The notes under the pieces: model-generated
The model's input: the letters and a program-made list of their open reading frames with translations, nothing else
Databases searched by the model: none
Told to the model about the DNA's origin: nothing
Position numbers and translations under genes: made by a program
Assembly: GCF_024746835.1 (NCBI RefSeq)
Contig: NZ_CP080531.1
Coordinates: 6,096,001 to 6,160,000 of the forward strand
Direction of reading: 5' to 3'
DNA: 64,000 bases
Origin: Mesorhizobium sp. AR02
GTDB taxonomy: Bacteria > Pseudomonadota > Alphaproteobacteria > Rhizobiales > Rhizobiaceae
Shown here: piece by piece, positions 27,666 through 36,064 of the stretch
Layout of the letters: each line of letters begins with the position of its first letter
How positions within the stretch are numbered: position 1 is the first letter of the stretch

Positions 27666-28119
27666 GACCCAGTGCTCCGATGGTCGCCGTCAATGCATCC
27701 ACATCACCGCATTCCAGCGTCAACTTCACGCCGTTCGGCAGTGACGCGCTCACCTTGGCTGGAGAGGAAAAAAGCGCAGCCCTTTTGGCTTCCGACCCAT
27801 GCACTTCATCACAGGTCGCCGGCAAATCCACCGCAGCCATGCTGCTCTGTCGCAGCAAGACCCGATCGGAAGTGCTTTCAATCTGAACCGGGATGAACGC
27901 CGGTGATGAGGACGGCGGGAGGGACTGGGTCTCAGTGCGCTTCTTTATCCACTTCCGAAGAAGGTTCGCATTGACCCCATGTTCGAGCGCAAGCCTCGAT
28001 ACCGACACGCCAGGCTCAAGGCAGGCCGAGACAAGACGGTCCTTCGATGCAGGGTCGTATCGGCGTCGCCCGTTCCGACCAACAAGCCTTACCTGCAATT
28101 TCTGATCATCTTCTTCCAT
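27646..28119 (-). CDS. tnpA: IS66 accessory protein TnpA
   Basis: 157 residues from the ATG at 28119 (MEEDDQKLQVRLVGRNGRRR). The DNA-binding helix-turn-helix is PGVSVSRLALEHGVNANLLR followed by KWIKKR. Longer starts up to 28176 would run through the palindrome at 28125-28150, so the shorter start is preferred. Confidence 0.9.
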   Translation of the reverse strand: MEEDDQKLQVRLVGRNGRRRYDPASKDRLVSACLEPGVSVSRLALEHGVNANLLRKWIKKRTETQSLPPSSSPAFIPVQIESTSDRVLLRQSSMAAVDLPATCDEVHGSEAKRAALFSSPAKVSASLPNGVKLTLECGDVDALTATIGALGHVQTGR

Positions 28120-28124
28120 CACAA

Positions 28125-28150
28125 GGTGTCCACCTATTTGGGTGGACACC
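28125..28150. promoter_or_regulatory. Perfect palindrome before IS66 tnpA
   Basis: GGTGTCCACC-tatttg-GGTGGACACC, ten-base arms directly before the tnpA start. It may be an operator for TnpA's helix-turn-helix or a hairpin that blocks read-through translation into the element. Confidence 0.5.
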
Positions 28151-28202
28151 TCATGCATCAGAGCACTCAACAGCAAAAGGTGCGGGGAAATTCGCGCTTA
28201 CT

Positions 28203-28295
28203 GTTAGCACTCGTTTCCGGTCTCGATGATCGCAATGATATGTGAGACGGTCGAGGAGCGCTGTCGTCATCTTGGCATCGCCGAAGACGGCAAGG
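28203..28295 (-). pseudogene. IstB (IS21 ATPase) C-terminal remnant
   Basis: Read on the minus strand the segment gives VFGDAKMTTALLDRLTYHCD and then, after a frame slip, IIETGNE, matching the C-terminal end of IstB helper ATPases. The IS66 element interrupted it within the last codons; the few bases beyond lie at 25580-25607. Confidence 0.5.
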
Positions 28296-28408
28296 TATGT
28301 TCAATCCTGTGTGATTGTCACCGCACCCGCAACCTGACCAGCTCTCTGTCACTGGCGGACCTGATAGGCGAGCGGCCGTTGGCCGGCCGCTCCCTGTGTT
28401 AAGCCTAA

Positions 28409-29497
28409 TTACTTGACTGGTGCACCGCGCCCGTACGTCAACATCACGAACGTGTCCGGAAATATCTTGTTGGGATAGAAGGGCGAAATGGCAGCCAGAT
28501 TCTTCTTGGAAGGATCGACAGTGTAATCAGCCGTCATGCCATAGATCAGCTTTGTTTCTGTATCGAGCCGCATTACGCGCATACCTGCACGGGTCGAGAA
28601 AGCCTCGCTCAAGCTATATTTGTCCCCATCGCCCTGCTTGTAGACGACGACATTGGCGTCCAGACCGTTGGCTGTATAGATGAGCTTTGTCGCGGGATCG
28701 AAGATCACGTCGTCAACGCCGCGTCCAATCGGCGCGCTCGCAACGGTTTTGCCGCTGGCGCCGTCGACAACCACGAGCTGCGGGTTCGTTTGCTTACCAC
28801 GGCAGCCCAGAAACAGCCGATCGGTGGCTGCGTCATAGTCTGCTCCCGACGGCTCCGTGCATTTTTCTGAAACGTCCCAATGCGCGACGATTTTCTTGGC
28901 CCTCAAATCGATTTTGTAAACAGCGCTCTTATCGCGCAGCGGTAAGTACAAGTTACCTTTGCCATCGAGGGTAGGGCGTTCAAGCTGATCGCCTTCAACC
29001 TCGATGGTAGTCGCCAGTTTCATCGTAGCGGCATCGACCAGCAGTTCCCTTGAATTGTCGGCCTGCTGATAGGCGAGGATGTTTGTACCCTCGTCATAGA
29101 CCACGCCGTCAAAATTGTCGCCGAAGCTGATCCGGTCGACAGGTGAAAAATCCGACAGCTTGAAGACTGAAGTTGAGCCGTCCGTGTTAGCAGTGAAACC
29201 GCGGTCGAGCTTTGGCGCGAAGGCCACAGAGCCGGTTCCTTTAGCGTTGGCGACATTTGCAACGACTTTGCCGTTGTTAGCGTCGACGACTGTCAGGCAG
29301 TCGACCCGGCGACTGAGATAAACGAGTTTCTTGGTTTGATCGAAATCGATGTGGTCCCAGGATGTACCGCTGCCACCTAACTCGACAACGGATTGCAACT
29401 GATAGAATTTCTGCGGATCCTGCGCCTGTGCGCCACATGTGGCACTAAAAACGATAGCGGCGACCGCCAGCGTTGCACGTATTGGCTTGGATAGCAT
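28409..29497 (-). CDS. Exported YncE-like beta-propeller protein
   Basis: 362 residues from an ATG after GGGAGGAG. A signal peptide (AVAAIVFSATCGAQAQ) is followed by repeating propeller blades, e.g. LVYLSRRVDCLTVVDANNGK, RLFLGCRGKQTNPQLVVVDG and ASGKTVASAPIGRGVDDVIF. YncE-type proteins are periplasmic seven-bladed propellers of unclear role; some relatives bind DNA or metal-redox partners. It is intact and stands alone. Confidence 0.82.
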   Translation of the reverse strand: MLSKPIRATLAVAAIVFSATCGAQAQDPQKFYQLQSVVELGGSGTSWDHIDFDQTKKLVYLSRRVDCLTVVDANNGKVVANVANAKGTGSVAFAPKLDRGFTANTDGSTSVFKLSDFSPVDRISFGDNFDGVVYDEGTNILAYQQADNSRELLVDAATMKLATTIEVEGDQLERPTLDGKGNLYLPLRDKSAVYKIDLRAKKIVAHWDVSEKCTEPSGADYDAATDRLFLGCRGKQTNPQLVVVDGASGKTVASAPIGRGVDDVIFDPATKLIYTANGLDANVVVYKQGDGDKYSLSEAFSTRAGMRVMRLDTETKLIYGMTADYTVDPSKKNLAAISPFYPNKIFPDTFVMLTYGRGAPVK

Positions 29498-29659
29498 CGT
29501 GAGTCTCCTCCCATGAGAACGTCATTTTCGACAACAGGCATTCATCTCTGTTCGTCGCCTCCATCTCCAAGCACATTGTGTGCCAATAAGCGTAGTGTCG
29601 TGGCCTCTGGTCTATGTTGTTGATAAGGCAGTATTTTTGCCGAAGCGACGATCGCCAAA

Positions 29660-29729
29660 AAGGCCCGTTTGTGTGGAAATCCGCACCGCCCGATTCCTTT
29701 TTGGCTGGGTTTCCACACAAACGGGCCTT
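29660..29729. repeat. 20-bp perfect inverted repeat
   Basis: AAGGCCCGTTTGTGTGGAAA at 29660-29679 is exactly complementary to 29710-29729, with a 30-base loop. A second inverted pair is interleaved (GCCAAAAAGG at 29653-29662 and CCTTTTTGGC at 29696-29705), so two alternative folds exist. No gene is seen in 29498-29922. Possibly a miniature transposable element or a strong terminator for both sides. Confidence 0.65.
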
Positions 29730-29922
29730 CGTGGTTGGCTGATCTGCCGTTGCTTGGTGATACGCTTGGCTTCTCACGGATTCTGATCGTTATGGAAGGC
29801 GCCATCGACGACGAGATTGCCCTGCGCTATGAGACGAGCTTGCAAGGCCTTGATCTAGTGGGCAAATAATCGCCGCTCTTGCACCTGAATGTCGACTACC
29901 CCCTCGACGCGCATATCCGCAT

Positions 29923-30723
29923 TCACCGCTTGCACAGTCGAGCCACCAGGCCGCGAAAGCCGAATGGCAACCAAACCGGTTGAATATCGATCTGATCCGA
30001 CGCAAATGCGCTCTTACTCAAGAAATCCTCCAGTCCTTTCCGATCAAATGTTTGCCGGGTTTCAGGACCAATGAATTGCAACGTTCTCATAGAGGAGCAG
30101 TCCGTCGCATAGATCGACATTGTTCCGCCCGGGCGTAGAACCCTGTGGGCTTCCGCAAGGGCGGTTCCGATCGGCGAACAGAAATAGATCACGTTGACGG
30201 CTAGAACCTTGTCAACTGAGGCGCTCTCCAGGGGGAGCCGCTCAAAGGTGCCCTGGATCAGTTTCAGCTTTCTATGGTGAATTGCTGCTCGATTTCGAGC
30301 GTAGGCCTGACGAACCATCGTCGGCGACCGATCCACCCCGGTAACCGTGCCGCTCCGCACAAGTTTGGCCATTTTCTTGAGCGCCCAGCCCGGCCCAAAT
30401 CCTATTTCGAGCACGTCATCCTGTTCGGCGATGTCCAAGAGTTCGATGGCCCGCCTGTTAGGCAGGTGGTTTATCAGGCCCATGACTGCACCGGTCAAAC
30501 GCCCGCACATGCCCTCCGGCATGGAAAACTGCTGCGCGATAAAGTTATGCAGGCCCAGGGAGCCTTTGTTATCGAGTGTCTCGATGACCGACGCTTGCGG
30601 TGGTGCGAGACGGGTTTGGCGGCTAATCGCACCTTGAAAGGTGAGGCCTCCGTCCCCGCTGCATCCATCGGTCCTCGGAACCAATGGTCTTACCGGCGAT
30701 TCCCGCGGTTTTTCATCTAACAT
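29923..30723 (-). CDS. Class I SAM-dependent methyltransferase
   Basis: 266 residues. SAM-binding motif I is DVLEIGFGPGWALKKMAKLV, followed by TGVDRSPTMVRQA and, at motif IV, VDKVLAVNVIYF with RVLRPGGTMSIY. The first 45 residues have no clear similarity, so the true start may be internal. The region FSMPEGMCGRLTGAVMGLIN is a helical cap seen in small-molecule methyltransferases. Substrate unknown. Confidence 0.82.
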   Translation of the reverse strand: MLDEKPRESPVRPLVPRTDGCSGDGGLTFQGAISRQTRLAPPQASVIETLDNKGSLGLHNFIAQQFSMPEGMCGRLTGAVMGLINHLPNRRAIELLDIAEQDDVLEIGFGPGWALKKMAKLVRSGTVTGVDRSPTMVRQAYARNRAAIHHRKLKLIQGTFERLPLESASVDKVLAVNVIYFCSPIGTALAEAHRVLRPGGTMSIYATDCSSMRTLQFIGPETRQTFDRKGLEDFLSKSAFASDQIDIQPVWLPFGFRGLVARLCKR

Positions 30724-30903
30724 TCGTCGTTGCTTTTTATGCGTTCGATACCCAGGGACGCCAGTTCGGTGTGGCGCGTCCGAAACGCACTTGCTGAAAT
30801 GGCGCGACGACAGCGATCGTTGCAGCCGCAGACGCGCTCACAGCATTACGACCGACCAACGATCGTGTAGGACGTTTCGATGGTCGGGGGAACACGGGAC
30901 CGA

Positions 30904-31098
30904 TCAGCCGAGCCATTTCGAGTGGAGGGAGAAGCGAGATCGCCGCAATTGCGTTGCCGACGAATCTTCTGCATTGCCACCAGGAAGCGCGAGTGCCAAA
31001 AAACAAACGATGGCAACAATCGGCACCGCGATGACTGCAAGCGCCACGCCTAAAACGAGCGCGGACGCAATCCAGAAGGTTTCAGCGATCCTGTTCAT
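30904..31098 (-). CDS. Small membrane protein (64 aa)
   Basis: From an ATG at 31098: MNRIAETFWIASALVLGVAL continues hydrophobic through VIAVPIVAIVCFLALAL, one long or two short membrane segments, then a polar tail. No ribosome site is evident. Family unknown. Confidence 0.35.
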   Translation of the reverse strand: MNRIAETFWIASALVLGVALAVIAVPIVAIVCFLALALPGGNAEDSSATQLRRSRFSLHSKWLG

Positions 31099-31185
31099 TG
31101 AGATGACACCGTTGTCCCCCGAAGCGATGGGCCATTGATATTTCCCGCGCATTGCCGCTCGCATTCATATTCGTAAGGTGCCGTC

Positions 31186-31371
31186 GTGCCTTGTGTGTCA
31201 GGCAAGAATGGGCAGTGGAGGCTTTCGCCGGCCTACGATTTACCCTTTTCGTCAGGTCCGGGAGGTCAGCACAGCGCAGCGATCGCAGAAGCGGGACTCT
31301 CGAAATCCCGAATCAAGGAACTTGATCGGCTTCCGAACGTGGACAGGGCCGGCACAAGTGCTACGCCGTAG
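31186..31371 (+). pseudogene. HipA-like kinase C-terminal remnant
   Basis: The frame reads GKNGQWRLSPAYDLPFSSGP then GGQHSAAIAE, the C-terminal signature of HipA-type serine kinases (xWxLSPAYDLxxS). Only about 40 family residues remain and no HipB is nearby. A fragment. Confidence 0.5.
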
Positions 31372-31486
31372 TGAATCCCGCGACGGTCTTGTTGTTTGCG
31401 AACCGCTACGTCTGCGCCGTAGTAACGAAGATGGATACCTTCGGGCGGCGGTCGCTTCGAGCCACGACGTTGAACCGCTCAAGGGC

Positions 31487-32869
31487 TCAGGCGGCCGGCT
31501 GGATGTTCTGGTTCACCCTGAAGAGGTTGGTCGGGTCGTATGTCTTCTTCAACGCAGCGAGGCGGGCGTAGTTGTCGCCATAGGCAGCCTTGAGTCTTGC
31601 ATCCCCTTCGTCATCCATCATGAAGTTCGGGTAAGCGCCGCCCAGGTCGAACGGATGCACCGCCTCCCAATAGGCCTTGGTCCAGCGCGTCACCGGTCCC
31701 GCTCTCTGCGGGTTCGGATCGATCCCCGCAATGACCATCGACCACGTGGCATCGCGGCAATTCCAGGCCGTGTCTCCCTTGCCGACGCGATGGACGGCGC
31801 CGTCGATTGGATAGAGATGCATGAGCGATAGCTCGCTCGGCGCCTTCGCCGCCTGCTCGATATGGGCGTCGATCGCCGCGTCAGACAGAGTCTTGACGAA
31901 ATCGCCCCGCCAATACCACTGCATTCCCTTCGGGTAGAGCCCATCGAACATGCACTGCACGGCTGGATAGGGCATCGTTCCCATCCAGTTGAACCAGGGC
32001 GCGGGGAGCGAATCGATTAGCGGGGCCAGCGCCTCTCTGCCCTTTTCCTCCGGACCGCTGTAGCAACACATCAGGAGACACATCCGCTTTCCCCAAAACT
32101 CTTCCGGGAACGGCGCGCTCGAAAGGATCGTCTTGAGCCCGAGGAAGATCCCGAGTTCCTCGGGCGCGCCCGGCAGGAACTCGCGATAACGCTGCATGAT
32201 GGTGCGAGCGTGCTGCTGATCCCATGCGATCGGTCCCGCAAAGACCATATTGACCGGATGGAGCTGGAACACAAAACTGGTGACGACGCCGAAATTGCCG
32301 CCACCGCCGCGAAGCGCCCAGAACAGGTTGGGGTTCCGGTCCTTGCTGGCGGTGACGAAGCTTCCGTCGGCAAGCACGACATCGGCCTCGATCAGATTGT
32401 CGATGGTCAGGCCGTATTTGCGCGTCAGGTAGCCGTGGCCGCCACTCAGCGTCAGTCCGGCGACGCCGGTGGTCGAGATGATGCCCGCCGGTACGGCCAA
32501 TCCAAAGGCGTGGGTGGCGTGGTCGACGTCGCCCTGGGTGCAGCCCGCGCCGACCCGCGCCGTACGGACGTCTGGATCGACGCGCACGCCGTTCATCGCC
32601 GACAGGTCGATCACCAGACCGTCATCGCAGCTCCCTAATCCCGGTCCGTTGTGGCCACCGCCACGCACCGCGACCAGCAAATTGTTGTCGCGGCCGAAAT
32701 TCACCGCTGCGATCACGTCGGCGACATCGACACAGCGGGCGATCAGCAACGGTCGCTTGTCGATCATCCCGTTGTAGAGCTTGCGCGCGTCGTCGTAGCC
32801 GGCATCGCCGCGCTCAACCAGCGTACCCCGCAGGTTGGCTCGCAATTTGGCGTTGGACTCGTCTTTCAT
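31487..32869 (-). CDS. FAD-linked oxidoreductase with BBE domain
   Basis: 460 residues from an ATG after CAGGAGGAGACC. The PCMH-type FAD domain has VAVRGGGHNGPGLGSCDDGL with the flavin-linking His, and GVAGLTLSGGHGYLTRKYGL. A berberine-bridge-like C-terminal segment ends AYGDNYARLAALKKTYDPTN LFR. Members oxidise sugars, alkaloids or phenolics. Divergent to the LuxR-type regulator at 33144, which probably controls it. Confidence 0.88.
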   Translation of the reverse strand: MKDESNAKLRANLRGTLVERGDAGYDDARKLYNGMIDKRPLLIARCVDVADVIAAVNFGRDNNLLVAVRGGGHNGPGLGSCDDGLVIDLSAMNGVRVDPDVRTARVGAGCTQGDVDHATHAFGLAVPAGIISTTGVAGLTLSGGHGYLTRKYGLTIDNLIEADVVLADGSFVTASKDRNPNLFWALRGGGGNFGVVTSFVFQLHPVNMVFAGPIAWDQQHARTIMQRYREFLPGAPEELGIFLGLKTILSSAPFPEEFWGKRMCLLMCCYSGPEEKGREALAPLIDSLPAPWFNWMGTMPYPAVQCMFDGLYPKGMQWYWRGDFVKTLSDAAIDAHIEQAAKAPSELSLMHLYPIDGAVHRVGKGDTAWNCRDATWSMVIAGIDPNPQRAGPVTRWTKAYWEAVHPFDLGGAYPNFMMDDEGDARLKAAYGDNYARLAALKKTYDPTNLFRVNQNIQPAA

Positions 32870-33143
32870 GGTCTCCTCCTGATCTATGGACGACTGGATT
32901 CGAGGTGTCGGGCGCATACTCCCGTTCCGCTCGTCGCGCGGAACCAGGACAGCCCATCACTGGCGCTGTGAGCCTGACCAGGGGCACAAACTGCCTGACG
33001 GCAAAGGTCGCCGCATCGCCCGATCGATGGATGTCGGGCCGCTCTTTGCCGCGCCGTGCGCTTAAGCCCCTGCAGCCTGTGATTGTCCATGACGAACCTT
33101 GGGCACCCAGCCGCGCGTGCAATCGTTCCGGAAGGAGGGTAAG

Positions 33144-34301
33144 GTGAACATTGGAGTTGCCACCATGCGTGAAGCAGAAGAGCTTTCGCAGGTTATTGGT
33201 GACGTTTACGACGCGTCACTCGATCCGGCACTGTGGCAGGACGCCATCAAAAGCGTCTGCGGGTATATCGGCGCCGCCTCCGGAAGCCTGCATTCGCAAG
33301 ACTCGATCAGCAGGGCCACGGATGCGTTGTTCTGGTGGGGTGACCCGTCCAGCGCTCCTCACTATTTCAAGACCTATCTGGAAACGTACGGCAAGATCAA
33401 TCCGATCTTTCCCAGCGTGATTTTTTTCGACGTAGAGCGGCCGGTGGCTGTTCCCGACGTGATTTCGTGCGAGGAATTTGTTCGGACGCGTTTCTTTCGC
33501 GAGTGGCTCGCGCCGCAGAGCCTGACGGACGGCCTGTTCTCAAACCTGGAGAAGGGCGCCACAAGCTGTGCACTGTTTACCGCCATGCGCCACACGGCGC
33601 AGGGAGAAGTGGATGACCGCATGCGCAGGCGCTTCGAGCTGATTACGCCACACATTCGACGCTCCATGCTCATCGGCAAGGTGATCGATCTCCATCGCGT
33701 CGAGGCAGCGACGCTCGCCGACAGCCTCGACGAACTCGCTTCCGGCATGTTCATTGTGGAGTCGACTGGCCGTATCATCCATGCCAATGCCAGCGCGCAT
33801 CGTCTGATCGCCGAAGCTGACGTACTGCGCGCCACGAACGGGCGGATAGCAGCGTTTGATCTCGAAGGCAGTCGCAAGTTGCTCGATGTGTTCATGGCAG
33901 CTCAATCAGGGGATGTGGCTCTCGGAAAGAGTGGCATCGCGCTGCCGCTGACAGCGCGTAGTGGTGAGCGCTATGTCGCACACGTGCTGCCGTTGACCTC
34001 CGGGAAACGTCGGAAGGCGGGCGTTTCCTATTCGGCGACGGCGGCGATGTTCATCCGCAAGGCCGCTTTGGACTTGCCTTCACCGCCGGAGGCGGTGGCC
34101 AGCCAGTTCAATCTGACGCCTGCGGAACTCCGGGTCCTCTTCGCCATCGTTCAGATTGGCGGTGTACCCGAAGTCGCCCCGGTGCTCGGCATATCGGACC
34201 AGACCGTCAAGAGCCATCTGCATCGCATCTACGAGAAGACAGCGACGAAGCGACAGGCGGATCTGGTAAAGCTGGTAGCGAGCTATTCGGGAAGGCCCTG
34301 A
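33144..34301 (+). CDS. LuxR-family transcriptional regulator
   Basis: 385 residues from a GTG with a strong GGAGGGT before it. The C-terminal helix-turn-helix is FNLTPAELRVLFAIVQIGGV followed by VKSHLHRIYEKTATKRQADL. A central PAS-like region (GMFIVESTGRIIHANASAHR) probably senses a ligand. No receiver domain is present. It faces the FAD oxidoreductase across a 270-bp intergenic space. Confidence 0.85.
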   Translation: MNIGVATMREAEELSQVIGDVYDASLDPALWQDAIKSVCGYIGAASGSLHSQDSISRATDALFWWGDPSSAPHYFKTYLETYGKINPIFPSVIFFDVERPVAVPDVISCEEFVRTRFFREWLAPQSLTDGLFSNLEKGATSCALFTAMRHTAQGEVDDRMRRRFELITPHIRRSMLIGKVIDLHRVEAATLADSLDELASGMFIVESTGRIIHANASAHRLIAEADVLRATNGRIAAFDLEGSRKLLDVFMAAQSGDVALGKSGIALPLTARSGERYVAHVLPLTSGKRRKAGVSYSATAAMFIRKAALDLPSPPEAVASQFNLTPAELRVLFAIVQIGGVPEVAPVLGISDQTVKSHLHRIYEKTATKRQADLVKLVASYSGRP

Positions 34302-34668
34302 CCCAATTCGGGTCGGATGCGCCGACGATTGGCCCACCGTCAAGATCACTGCGGGTTGTGACCGAAGCCGCTAACACCCGATGTCGGCGGCATGTCGCAG
34401 GCAGTTGCACGATACCGCTCTCCGAAGATGCCGGGAAGGAGGAAGGCACTCTCCTCAACGCCGTCTCGGCGTGTCTCCGAAGTCGAGAAACAGCTCAACA
34501 AGGGCAGCCAGGAACTGTCAAAAACTGTGGTAGTGATTGCTCGTTGGCACTGCCACTGCGCGCCGCTTTTTACGAGACAAACCCTTAACCCATCACCGCC
34601 TTCGCCCCTTTGCGTCCTTGTGTCTTGCTATTGTTGGTGCTCTCTTGCCATCCACAAGGGGACAAACC

Positions 34669-35658
34669 ATGCCCAATCCGTCGCAACAGATGATGAGGCT
34701 AGGATTTGGATTCGCCATTTCACAGGCACTTCGCGTAATTATCGAACTCGGCATTCCCGATCTCCTCGCATTAAGCAATCGGTCGGTGGACGAACTGGCG
34801 GCTTCCACTCAGTCCGATGCTGACGCGCTATATCGCGTAGTCCGGCTTCTCGCCTCTGAAGGTGTCTTTCAGGAAGTATCACCTCGCCATTTCGAGTTGA
34901 CGGATGTTGGGGCCGTGCTGCGCTCCGATCGGCGGGGTCCTCGTGACTTCGTGCGGATGATCAACAGCGAGGCTTATCTTGCGTTCGAGCAGCTCCTGTA
35001 CTCTGTCCGCACTGGAAAGCCAGCATTCGATAAAGTGTTTGGGAGCCCGAGGTTTGACTGGCTTTCGGAACACCCGGAGCAGGCGGCCTTGTTTCAGCGC
35101 GCCATGGTCGCCTTGGGCGAAGGTGGCAACGAAGCCGTTGCCGAGGCGTATGACTTCCTGCCATTCAAGCGGATCGTCGACGTGGGTGGTGGGCATGGTC
35201 AGCTTCTCTCGGCGATACTGGCCCGCAACCCCCATTTGAGCGGCGTGCTTTTCGATCTGCCTTCGGGCGTTGCGGCTGCCCGTCAAGGCGCAGGAGGTGA
35301 TCTGCCGCGCACCGAATTTATCGCAGGCGATTTCTTTGAAAGTGTTCCCATTGGTGACGTTTACGTCGTCAAGAAGGTCGTTCACGATTGGGACGATGGG
35401 CGTGCGGCGGTGATCCTGAGAAATTGCCGCAAGGCAATGCTGCCGAACGGAAAGGTGCTTGTGGCGGAGACGCTGGTGCCGCCTGGTGACGAACCGGACC
35501 AAATTAAGGCTATCGACGTAGTCATGCTCGCTGTCACTGGTGGTCGGGAGCGAACGCAGGTCGAATATGTAAGCGTGTTCGACGCCGCTGGACTACATTT
35601 TGAACGAGTAATTCAGACCCGAGGCGCCATTTCCATCCTTGAAACGTCTGCCGCCTAA
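34669..35658 (+). CDS. O-methyltransferase (dimerisation plus methyltransferase domains)
   Basis: 329 residues from an ATG after AAGGGGACAAACC. The N-terminal helical dimerisation domain (IELGIPDLLALSNRSVDELA; LYRVVRLLASEGVFQE) leads to the SAM domain with RIVDVGGGHGQLLSAILARN and the catalytic segment VVKKVVHDWDDGRAAVILRN. This is the plant/antibiotic type that methylates phenolic or polyketide hydroxyls. No biosynthetic partner is adjacent except the FAD oxidoreductase 2 kb away. Confidence 0.88.
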   Translation: MPNPSQQMMRLGFGFAISQALRVIIELGIPDLLALSNRSVDELAASTQSDADALYRVVRLLASEGVFQEVSPRHFELTDVGAVLRSDRRGPRDFVRMINSEAYLAFEQLLYSVRTGKPAFDKVFGSPRFDWLSEHPEQAALFQRAMVALGEGGNEAVAEAYDFLPFKRIVDVGGGHGQLLSAILARNPHLSGVLFDLPSGVAAARQGAGGDLPRTEFIAGDFFESVPIGDVYVVKKVVHDWDDGRAAVILRNCRKAMLPNGKVLVAETLVPPGDEPDQIKAIDVVMLAVTGGRERTQVEYVSVFDAAGLHFERVIQTRGAISILETSAA

Positions 35659-35876
35659 CCAAAGACGATCTCGCGATGAGCCCAGATCCCGGAACGTCGC
35701 CGTGCAGATATGGCCATCTTTTCCGTGAGGGCTGGGAAATCGCGTTGCGGAGTGAAAAGTCGGGCGTCGTGGACATATCCAATGTGGATTGTAGAAAGGA
35801 AACGGACTATTTGGCTGTTTGGCGGAATGGGTAAATCACACGGCTTTAGCAGGCTGTTGAAGAAGTCCATTTGCGA

Positions 35877-35898
35877 GCGACGAAGTCTGCTTCGTCGC
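35877..35898. terminator. Hairpin between convergent genes
   Basis: GCGACGAAG-tctg-CTTCGTCGC, nine-base perfect arms, lies between the stop of the O-methyltransferase and the stop of cardiolipin synthase. It probably ends transcripts from both sides. The rest of 35659-36064 holds a minus-strand frame (LLFDKLARHFALTRSGDEAD) that I cannot identify. Confidence 0.45.
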
Positions 35899-36064
35899 CG
35901 CTACGTGTGAGTGCGAAGTGCCGAGCAAGCTTGTCGAACAGCAAGGCATCGTGGCCGGTGCCGCTCTCCTCGTAGCGTCTGGAGCAGCAGTCCAGCGCGA
36001 AACGGGTGACGAGCGGGAATGCCGAACTCGACAAGTTTCAGCGCACCTAACGTGTTGACCGGAG

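Larger units (their letters stand above)
25616..28201. mobile_element. Complete IS66-family element, 2586 bp
   Basis: The ends are inverted repeats starting GTAAGCGC and sharing 20 of 22 bases (GTAAGCGC-TCATTTCCCCGCAC against GTAAGCGC-GAATTTCCCCGCAC). A perfect 8-bp target duplication TGTTAGCA flanks it (25608-25615 and 28202-28209). It carries tnpA, tnpB and tnpC on the minus strand, all intact, so it may still be active. Confidence 0.92.

Noticed and set aside
26259..27896. 545-codon plus-strand frame through IS66
   Set aside because: Antisense shadow of tnpC and tnpB, which are full-length and well conserved.
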